This document shows, piece after piece, positions 1-4,487 of a DNA stretch of 5,844 bases. The notes beneath the pieces were generated by a model, which saw nothing but the letters and a program-made list of their open reading frames with translations, had not been told where the DNA came from and ran no database searches. The first letter of the stretch is position 1. Every line of letters begins with the position of its first letter. This stretch comes from Solirubrobacterales bacterium. Lineage in GTDB: Bacteria; Actinomycetota; Thermoleophilia; Solirubrobacterales; Solirubrobacteraceae. The position numbers and the translations under genes are program-made. The DNA lies in assembly GCA_009781575.1 (NCBI GenBank), contig WQXW01000129.1, forward strand, positions 1 to 5,844, given 5' to 3'.

Positions 1-1
1 C

Positions 2-1201
2 GCGCACTCCTCCTCGCTGTCGCCGTCCCTCCCGGCGACGCCGGCGAGCGCGGCGGGCGCCGCGCCGGGCGGGCACGCCGCCGCCGCGCACGGGAGCGTG
101 GCCTCGAGCGGCCCGGCGGTGGCCTACGTGGCGGGCACGCCGATCCTCCAGAGCAGCTACCGCCACTGGCTGAGCGTGGATTCGGCGCTGGGCGGAGTGA
201 ACAACCCGAGCCACAGCGCGCTGGCGTTCCTGATCACCTCCAGCTGGGTGCTGGGAGAGGCCGCCGCCCGCCACCTGTCGGTCTCAGAAGAAGAGGCCAA
301 ATCGCGGCTGTCGAAGCTCGAGGCGAGCACCTTCGGGCACGGCAGCGGACTGAGCCGGTTCCTGGCCAAATCGCACGAGACCTCCTCGGACCTGCTGGCG
401 CGCACGCGGGTCGAACTGCTGGAGAGCCGTGTGGCGGACCAGGTCACGACGGGTCACACGGGCCAGCGCACGGCGTTGCTGGCGGGGTTTGAGAACCGCT
501 TCAAGGCGCACTGGAAGGCGCTCACCGATTGCCTGCCGGCGTACGTGATGGAAGATTGCAAGCAGTACAAAGGCGCCCCCGAACAGCTGAACCCAAGGCG
601 GAGCGCGTCAACGAGCTCCTCCACGGCGGGAGGCCGCTCCACCGGCGGCCGCGCGGGCGCCGGCGCGGGCGCGGGCGCGGGCTCGAGCGGGAGCGCGCCG
701 GCGGCGTCGAGCTCCAGTGGCGAGGTCTACTCCACGCCGGGCGCCTTCTCGGTGGGGAGCTCGGAATTCGAACGCAACGGCGCGATCCCCGCGCAGTACA
801 CCTGCGATGGCCACGGCGGCTCGCCGGCGCTCGAATGGAGCGCGGTGCCCAAAGGCGCGTCCGAACTGTTCCTGTTCGTGATCGACATGAACTCCAACGG
901 CTCGGGCGGCGGGATCCGCTGGGTGGTGGGCGGCATCAGCCCCTCCAGCCACGGAGTGGCCGCCGGCCAGCTGCCGCCGGGCGCGATCGTGGGCAAGAAC
1001 ACCGCGGGCGTGGTGGGGTACAGCCCGATCTGCCCCGACCACGGCCACACCGACACGGTCGAGTTCGTGATGTACGCGCTGAAGAACAAGATCTCGCTGG
1101 CCCCCGGCTTCGAGCCGGCGCTGGCGGAGCACGAGTACGGCTCCACCAAAGACCTGCTGGGCCAGGCGGCGGTCAACTACGGCGTGTACCACCGCCCGTA
1201 G
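2..1201 (+). CDS. SurA-like (PPIase-less) / PEBP fusion protein, 5' partial
   Basis: The frame is open from the window edge to the TAG at 1199-1201, giving 399 visible residues; the true start lies upstream. The first ~35 residues are Ala/Ser/Gly/Pro-rich, as in the linker after a signal peptide or lipoprotein cysteine, so an extracytoplasmic location is inferred. Bases 116-577 resemble the SurA/PrsA-type chaperone region (VAYVAGTPI near the start, helical middle, then HWKALTDC and YVMEDC at the end). The parvulin PPIase domain that usually sits between these halves is absent. A low-complexity Ala/Gly/Ser linker (578-718) follows. Bases 737-1198 form a PEBP (YbhB/YbcL) domain with YTCDG (797-811), D at 884, IRW (914-922), the G-x-N loop and ICPDHGH. 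Canonical PEBPs have His before the Trp; here it is Arg, so ligand binding may differ. The substrate is unknown. The GTG at 98 is an internal codon without a spaced ribosome site. Confidence 0.8.
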   Translation, partial: AHSSSLSPSLPATPASAAGAAPGGHAAAAHGSVASSGPAVAYVAGTPILQSSYRHWLSVDSALGGVNNPSHSALAFLITSSWVLGEAAARHLSVSEEEAKSRLSKLEASTFGHGSGLSRFLAKSHETSSDLLARTRVELLESRVADQVTTGHTGQRTALLAGFENRFKAHWKALTDCLPAYVMEDCKQYKGAPEQLNPRRSASTSSSTAGGRSTGGRAGAGAGAGAGSSGSAPAASSSSGEVYSTPGAFSVGSSEFERNGAIPAQYTCDGHGGSPALEWSAVPKGASELFLFVIDMNSNGSGGGIRWVVGGISPSSHGVAAGQLPPGAIVGKNTAGVVGYSPICPDHGHTDTVEFVMYALKNKISLAPGFEPALAEHEYGSTKDLLGQAAVNYGVYHRP

Positions 1202-1247
1202 TCGCGGGCGGCACCGGCGGTCGGGCCGAGCTCCGTCCGTTGCGTGT

Positions 1248-1293
1248 TTTGTTTTAAGGATTGCTTCCGCGCGGAAGCAATCCGCAAAACAAA
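1248..1293. repeat. 46-bp imperfect palindrome with 26-bp perfect core
   Basis: The core at 1258-1283 is a perfect zero-loop palindrome with left arm GGATTGCTTCCGC. Outside it, after an AA/GC mismatch, TTTGTTTT on the left pairs with AAAACAAA on the right, so each arm is 23 nt with two mismatches. It lies 46 bp after the first gene's stop, in the convergent gap before the GntR gene. The T-run is upstream and the A-run downstream on both strands, the reverse of an intrinsic terminator's order. It may still end transcription from both sides as a long hairpin, or be a protein site or a dispersed palindromic repeat. Confidence 0.7.
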
Positions 1294-1348
1294 TCCCCCA
1301 ACGCCCCCTCGGACAGGTGTGTTCGACCCCTCGCGCGCCCCCAGATTC

Positions 1349-1370
1349 CCGCAAAATGCGCATTTTTCGG
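1349..1370. terminator. Short AT-centred inverted repeat after the GntR gene
   Basis: The repeat is 22 bp with 11-nt arms and one mismatch: CCG, one unpaired base, AAAATGC, then GCATTTT, one base, CGG. It sits 11 bp beyond the stop codon of the minus-strand GntR gene. On the minus strand no U-tract follows the stem, and the stem is AU-rich inside, so it is at best a weak terminator. Its position is the main argument for that role. Confidence 0.3.
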
Positions 1371-1381
1371 AGGGGTGGCGA

Positions 1382-1726
1382 TCAGGAGATGTGGCGGATG
1401 ATCGAAACGAGCTCCTCCGGGCCGTAGCCCTGGTGGCGCGCGTACTGCACGAGCTCGAGCGCACGCGCGGTGACCGCGCCGCGCTGTGGGGTTCCGCTCA
1501 CGCGCACGCCGAGCCCGCGGCGCATCTCCAGCAGGCCCTCCTCGCGCAGCGCGCGCAGCGCGCGCAGCACGGTGTTGGTGTTGACCCCCATCACCGCCGC
1601 GAGGTCGCGCGCGGGTGGCAGCCGCTCGCCCGGCCCGGCGTCGCCTTCGGCGACGGCGCGGCGGATCTGCGCGGCCACCTGGTCGTGCAGGGGGGTGGGG
1701 TCCGAACGATCGACGCCGCCCAGCAT
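1382..1726 (-). CDS. GntR-family transcriptional regulator, YtrA-like (114 aa)
   Basis: This is a small one-domain repressor. Residues about 11-78 form the GntR winged helix: PLHDQVAAQIRRAV, then GERLPPARDLAAVMGVNTNT (recognition-helix region), LRALREEGLL, and the wing GLGVRVS. The remaining ~35 residues are a short helical tail, as in the YtrA subfamily (roughly 110-130 aa, no large effector domain), which is thought to serve dimerisation. The ATG at 1726-1724 was chosen because the homologous domain begins there and because a TATAAA -10 box ends 7 nt upstream, implying a leaderless mRNA; there is no Shine-Dalgarno sequence. YtrA genes often sit beside ABC transporter genes, but none is visible here. 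The gene is divergent from the ftsQ-like gene and convergent with the PEBP gene. It is probably autoregulated through the inverted repeat touching its start. Confidence 0.9.
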   Translation of the reverse strand: MLGGVDRSDPTPLHDQVAAQIRRAVAEGDAGPGERLPPARDLAAVMGVNTNTVLRALRALREEGLLEMRRGLGVRVSGTPQRGAVTARALELVQYARHQGYGPEELVSIIRHIS

Positions 1727-1727
1727 T

Positions 1728-1746
1728 GTGCTATTTATACTAGCAC
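1728..1746. promoter_or_regulatory. Palindromic operator over divergent -10 boxes
   Basis: The left arm GTGCTA and right arm TAGCAC are exact inverted repeats separated by 7 bp. On the minus strand the spacer region supplies TATAAA (1738-1733), 7 nt from the GntR ATG, a typical leaderless -10 position. On the plus strand TATACT (1736-1741) could be a -10 box facing the ftsQ-like gene, but I see no good -35 partner for it. An inverted repeat over the core promoter beside a GntR gene is the usual layout for autorepression. Control of the divergent gene is inference. Confidence 0.6.
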
Positions 1747-1811
1747 CAGGCGGGCGCAGCAGCGCAGCGGCGCGGCGGCGATCGACCGCAGGGGTTCGCG
1801 GGGTGGGGTCG

Positions 1812-1818
1812 AAAGGAG
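1812..1818 (+). promoter_or_regulatory. Ribosome binding site of the ftsQ-like gene
   Basis: AAAGGAG ends 4 nt before the ATG at 1823. It fixes the start of the ftsQ-like gene even though the same frame stays open far upstream, to 1244. Translation starting here gives a normal N-in membrane anchor: Arg-rich residues followed by a hydrophobic helix. Confidence 0.8.
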
Positions 1819-1822
1819 CGAC

Positions 1823-2740
1823 ATGCGACTCCTTCGCGCGCGCGCGGCGAACCTTCGCACGCGCGGCCCCTTGGCGCGGGTCGCGATGGCGGCGGCGCTC
1901 GCGGTGGCGCTCCTGGGCGGGGGGTGGCTGCTGCTGGGAGACTCCTCGCTGGTGTCGTCCACCAACGCGCGCGCCGGCGCGCGGCTGCCGGTGGCGGTGC
2001 TGTCGTGTGGCGAGCCCCGCGCGGTCACCGCGCAGGGCGTGGTGCTGGGATCGCGGCTGGCGTCGGCCGCGCTGCCGCTGGCGGCCTGCTCGGGCGAGCC
2101 ACGGCCCGGCGGGCGCGTGCGGGACGGCCGGGTGCTGGCGTACCTGGCCGTGATGGGGGCGGCGCCGGGTGCGCTCGCCCGGCAGGTGCAGCGGATCTAC
2201 AGCGGGCCCTACGGCGTGACGGCGCGCATGCGGGGCGGCCTGCTGGTGTACTTCGGCGGCTCCACACGGCCGCACGCCAAGTGGGCGTCGCTGGCGACCG
2301 TGCTGGGCGACCCCGGCGCGGCGGGCGCGGCCTACATCGACGTGCGCCTGCCGGAGCGCCCCGCGGCGGGCGCGGGCCAGTCGGGGCTGCTGGCCAGCTC
2401 GACCAGCACGACCGGCGGCTCGACCGGCGGTTCGACCGGCGCGAGCGCCGGCTCGATCCAGAGCCAGGTGAGCGCCTCCGATCCCGCCAGCGCGGCGCTG
2501 GCGGCGAGCCTGGAACAGGCGGTGGGAGGGGGCAACGCGGCCAACCCACCCGCCACCGCGAGCCCGGTGGCGAGCCAGGGCGCGAGCGCGCCTGCCGCTT
2601 CCCCGACCGCAGCGACAGGCGCGTCGAGCGAACCGCCCGGCGACGCCAACGCGCCGGGCGCGGGCGCCGAACCGCAGCCGTCCGGGGTGGGTGCGCCGAC
2701 CGCCCCGGCGCCGAGCCCACCCGCCGAAACCGGCGGCTAA
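1823..2740 (+). CDS. ftsQ: FtsQ-like cell division protein lacking a POTRA domain (305 aa)
   Basis: FtsQ/DivIB is a bitopic membrane protein that links early and late divisome parts. Residues 1-16 are Arg-rich and cytoplasmic; about 17-38 form one transmembrane helix (ALAVALLGGGWLLL). Residues ~53-183 match the FtsQ beta domain: RLPVAVL, AVTAQGVVLGSRLA, LLVYFGGSTRPHAKWASL and the hallmark YIDVRLPERPAAG. In FtsQ proteins a POTRA domain of about 70 residues lies between helix and beta domain. Here only some 10 residues (SSTNARAGA) separate SSLV from RLPV, so POTRA is missing. Residues ~184-305 are a disordered Ser/Thr/Gly/Pro/Ala tail with TGGS repeats. The position directly before ftsZ supports the family call. 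A separate promoter for ftsZ and a divergent GntR gene upstream make this unlike a compact murein-division operon. An assembly deletion cannot be excluded. Confidence 0.8.
   Translation: MRLLRARAANLRTRGPLARVAMAAALAVALLGGGWLLLGDSSLVSSTNARAGARLPVAVLSCGEPRAVTAQGVVLGSRLASAALPLAACSGEPRPGGRVRDGRVLAYLAVMGAAPGALARQVQRIYSGPYGVTARMRGGLLVYFGGSTRPHAKWASLATVLGDPGAAGAAYIDVRLPERPAAGAGQSGLLASSTSTTGGSTGGSTGASAGSIQSQVSASDPASAALAASLEQAVGGGNAANPPATASPVASQGASAPAASPTAATGASSEPPGDANAPGAGAEPQPSGVGAPTAPAPSPPAETGG
2411..2440 (+). repeat. 12-bp tandem repeat coding TGGS units
   Basis: There are two and a half copies of a 12-bp unit (ACCGGCGGCTCG, then ACCGGCGGTTCG, then ACCGGC). They encode Thr-Gly-Gly-Ser repeats in the disordered tail of the ftsQ-like protein. 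The copies differ at one base and keep the reading frame. Confidence 0.7.
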
Positions 2741-2816
2741 ATAGGCTCAACCTGAAGTACAGCTAGAGGGTGGGGTTTGGGCAATCCTCGCCCACTGGTG
2801 GAGAGTTGGGGAAAAT

Positions 2817-2830
2817 GCAACGAAAGTTGC
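2817..2830 (+). other. GNRA-type small hairpin in the ftsQ-ftsZ gap
   Basis: GCAAC and GTTGC pair around GAAA, giving a 5-bp stem with a stable GNRA-type tetraloop in RNA. It lies upstream of the ftsZ promoter, so it would be present only in read-through RNA from the ftsQ-like gene. No U-tract follows, so a terminator role is doubtful. A weaker TGGGC/GCCCA hairpin lies at 2778-2794. Confidence 0.35.
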
Positions 2831-2847
2831 GAGAGGGGAGGGGGTCG

Positions 2848-2876
2848 TTGACAGGGGGAAGATCCCTGCATAACGT
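2848..2876 (+). promoter_or_regulatory. ftsZ promoter (housekeeping sigma type)
   Basis: TTGACA (2848-2853) is separated by exactly 17 bp from TAACGT (2871-2876), a perfect -35 and a TAnnnT -10. Transcription would start near 2882-2884, giving a leader of about 80 nt before ftsZ. A small inverted repeat, GGGA-AGA-TCCC (2856-2866), lies between the two boxes and could be a regulator site. This promoter would let ftsZ be expressed independently of the ftsQ-like gene. Confidence 0.75.
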
Positions 2877-2895
2877 GGTGCTCCGCCGCGGCGCG

Positions 2896-2938
2896 GCACC
2901 GCGGTGCAAAAACCCTAAACTACTACTGGAGTCTGGGG
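2896..2938 (+). promoter_or_regulatory. Structured ftsZ leader: palindrome plus hairpin
   Basis: GCACCGCGGTGC (2896-2907) is a perfect palindrome followed by an A-run. Next, CCCTAAACT (2913-2921) can pair with AGTCTGGGG (2930-2938) around an 8-nt loop, with one G-U pair and one A-C mismatch. From memory, a CCCTAAAC element just upstream of ftsZ recurs in actinobacteria, often as an inverted repeat; this was not checked. It could be an operator or an RNA element. The hairpin ends 25 nt before the chosen ftsZ start. Confidence 0.4.
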
Positions 2939-2963
2939 ACGGAAACAGATTGTGGAGGACGGC

Positions 2964-4043
2964 GTGGAGAGCGGTGGCAGCTATCTCGCGGTGATCAAGG
3001 TGGTGGGCGTGGGCGGTGGCGGGACCAACGCGGTCAGCCGCATGGTGGACGCGGGCCTGAGGGGCGTGGAGTTCATCGCGGCCAACACCGACGCGCAGGC
3101 GCTGGCGATGAGCGACGCGGACATCAAGCTGAACATCGGCCACGACTCGACCAAGGGGCTCGGCGCGGGCGCCAACCCCGAGGTGGGCCTGGCGGCGGCG
3201 TCGGAGTCGCGTGACGAAATCAAGGAGGCGCTCAAGGGCGCGGACATGGTGTTCGTGACCGCGGGCGAGGGCGGCGGCACCGGCACCGGCGCGGCGCCGG
3301 TGATCGCGGAGATCGCCAAGAACGAGATCGCGGCGCTGACCGTGGGCGTGGTCACACGGCCGTTCGAATTCGAGGGCGCGCAGCGCGCGCGCCAGGCGAC
3401 CGAGGGCATCGATCGCCTGCGCGAGGTCGTGGACACGTTGATCGTGATCCCCAACGAGAAGCTGCTGGCGGTGGTGGAGCGGCGCACCTCCATGCTGGAC
3501 GCGTTCCGCGAGGCCGACAACGTGCTGCGTCAGGGCATCCAGGGGATCACCGACCTGATCACGATCCCCGGGCTGATCAACCTCGACTTCGCGGACGTGC
3601 GCACGATCATGCACGACGCGGGCTCCGCGCTGATGGGCATCGGGCTGGGCACCGGCGAGAACCGCTGCCCCGACGCGGCGGGCGCCGCGATCGCCTCGCC
3701 GCTGCTGGAAGAGTCGATCGACGGCGCCACTGGGATCCTGCTGAACATCACCGGCGGCAAGGACCTGGGCCTCTTCGAGGTCAACGACGCGGCGGAGATC
3801 ATCCAGAAAGCGGCCGATTCCAACGCCAACATCATCTTCGGCGCGGTGATCGACGAGGCGATGGGCGAGGAGGTGCGGGTCACCGTGATCGGCACCGGCT
3901 TCGACCAGCGCCGCCTGATGCGCGAGGGGCTGCCGCGCCGCGGCCAGCGCGCGACCGACCGCGGGCCGCGGATCGACGAGCGCCAGCGCTCCTCGTTGGA
4001 GATCCCCGACGAGGAGATCGACGTGCCGCCGTTTCTGAGGTAG
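2964..4043 (+). CDS. ftsZ: Cell division GTPase FtsZ (359 aa)
   Basis: FtsZ is the tubulin homologue that polymerises at mid-cell into the Z ring and recruits the divisome. Residues ~9-312 are the GTPase and C-terminal subdomains. Nucleotide-site motifs are [10 protein letters not shown] (15-24), NTD (41-43) and the tubulin signature GGGTGTG (103-109). The T7 loop NLDFADVR (206-213) has both catalytic aspartates (208, 211). A short Arg-rich linker of about 35 residues leads to the terminal peptide [10 protein letters not shown], which binds partner proteins in this family. [10 protein letters not shown] (231-240) is a less usual spelling of the GENRA-x-x-A segment. The GTG at 2964 is preferred because GGAGG (2954-2958) precedes it by 5 nt; the in-frame GTG at 2952 would add four residues with a weaker site. 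The gene has its own promoter and leader, and a large inverted repeat begins 6 nt after the stop. Confidence 0.97.
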   Translation: MESGGSYLAVIKVVGVGGGGTNAVSRMVDAGLRGVEFIAANTDAQALAMSDADIKLNIGHDSTKGLGAGANPEVGLAAASESRDEIKEALKGADMVFVTAGEGGGTGTGAAPVIAEIAKNEIAALTVGVVTRPFEFEGAQRARQATEGIDRLREVVDTLIVIPNEKLLAVVERRTSMLDAFREADNVLRQGIQGITDLITIPGLINLDFADVRTIMHDAGSALMGIGLGTGENRCPDAAGAAIASPLLEESIDGATGILLNITGGKDLGLFEVNDAAEIIQKAADSNANIIFGAVIDEAMGEEVRVTVIGTGFDQRRLMREGLPRRGQRATDRGPRIDERQRSSLEIPDEEIDVPPFLR

Positions 4044-4049
4044 ATGGCG

Positions 4050-4124
4050 GGGGCGGCGCGCGGGCTCTGATTTCCGCTCGCGGCTGAAGGGGGCGAGCGG
4101 AAATCAGAGTCCGCGCGCCGCCCC
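4050..4124 (+). terminator. 31-bp-arm inverted repeat directly after ftsZ
   Basis: The left arm (4050-4080) and right arm (4094-4124) are complementary over 31 positions with a single G-U pair (4064 with 4110). One more C-G pair closes the loop, leaving 11 nt unpaired. It starts 6 nt after the ftsZ stop, the right place for a terminator. The stem is far longer than a usual intrinsic terminator and no U-tract follows. Termination by a long hairpin without a U-tail is plausible in GC-rich actinobacteria, and the structure could also protect the mRNA 3' end. A direct repeat of CCCGGCAG (4122-4129, 4133-4140) follows. Confidence 0.65.
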
Positions 4125-4163
4125 GGCAGCCACCCGGCAGAATTTGCGGGCCATTCCACGGGT

Positions 4164-4260
4164 CGACCCGGCACATGTGCCGGGTCGCCGAGCGGCGCAT
4201 GCGCCGCTCGGACGGGACGGTGCATGCACCGTCCCGCGGGGCCGCACATGTGCGGCCCCG
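4164..4260. repeat. Tandem array of four perfect 24-bp CATG-centred palindromes
   Basis: Four perfect zero-gap palindromes lie end to end: 4164-4187, 4188-4211, 4213-4236 and 4237-4260, with a single spare base at 4212. Each has a 10-nt arm, a central CATG and the complementary arm. The left arms are CGACCCGGCA, CCGAGCGGCG, CGGGACGGTG and CGGGGCCGCA. Arm positions 1, 6 and 8 are fixed (C, C, G) and the inner half follows C-S-G-Y-R; positions 2-5, 7, 9 and 10 vary, and every variant is matched on the other side. In RNA each unit would be a 10-bp hairpin with a CAUG tetraloop; in DNA each could be a dimer-binding site or a cruciform. GGGTCGACCC (4160-4169) overlaps the first unit as a further small palindrome. 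Confidence 0.9.
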
Positions 4261-4474
4261 AACTGCACCCCCACCCGTCGCCAGCTACGGATCACTCATG
4301 TGTTCATTTGCCGTTCGCGTGGCGGGGGGATGTCTGCCCGGAGGCGTCGTTTCGGTGCCATTTTGATCAGCTTGATGATTTGTGGGGAGCTCAAACGAAG
4401 ACCCACACCCCCGCCGCCCGCCGCCGCGCAAGTGATACCGTTGGCGTCTGAGGGTGCTGGCCACCGAGAAGGGC
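4261..4474 (+). other. Non-coding remainder of the ftsZ-gcvT gap
   Basis: I see no convincing gene here. Short open frames lack ribosome sites and run through the palindromes. The stretch is locally less GC-rich around 4290-4395. It contains one possible hairpin (TGTGGG at 4381-4386 with CCCACA at 4402-4407, 15-nt loop), followed by a pyrimidine-rich CCGCCG run (to about 4427). No glycine riboswitch pattern is recognisable. Confidence 0.5.
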
Positions 4475-4480
4475 TAGCCT
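4475..4480 (+). promoter_or_regulatory. -10 box of gcvT, leaderless arrangement
   Basis: TAGCCT (TAnnnT pattern) ends 7 nt before the gcvT ATG at 4488, so transcription is expected to start at or one base before the A of the start codon. No Shine-Dalgarno sequence precedes the ATG (GAGCGGG directly abuts it). TTGGCG at 4441-4446 is too far upstream to be its -35. Confidence 0.5.
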
Positions 4481-4487
4481 GAGCGGG

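Noticed and set aside
98..100. GTG as start of the first gene
   Set aside because: The frame is open to the window edge and the preceding codons read as an exported-protein linker. GGGAG lies only 1 nt from the GTG, too close to act as a ribosome site.
1244..1822. Long upstream extension of the ftsQ-like frame
   Set aside because: It runs through the palindromes and antisense to the GntR gene, has no ribosome site, and would bury the membrane anchor. AAAGGAG before 1823 marks the start.
1727..2275. N-terminal extension of the GntR frame on the minus strand
   Set aside because: It is antisense to the ftsQ-like gene and Arg/His-rich shadow sequence. The GntR domain starts right after the ATG at 1726.
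2741..2847. MraZ-type TGGGN operator repeats
   Set aside because: TGGGG and TTGGG occur in this G-rich stretch, but not as the regularly spaced set that would define such a site.
2952..2954. GTG at 2952 as the ftsZ start
   Set aside because: Possible, adding four residues, but the GTG at 2964 has a clear GGAGG at good spacing and fits the usual FtsZ N-terminus better.
4164..4260. CRISPR array
   Set aside because: The units are palindromes in direct contact with no unique spacers and no identical repeat sequence.
4144..4482. Small open frames in the ftsZ-gcvT gap
   Set aside because: They are made of the palindrome array, lack ribosome sites and show no protein-like composition.
4261..4487. 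Glycine riboswitch before gcvT
   Set aside because: A common regulator of gcv genes, but none of its conserved core segments is recognisable and the promoter seems to sit directly on the ATG.
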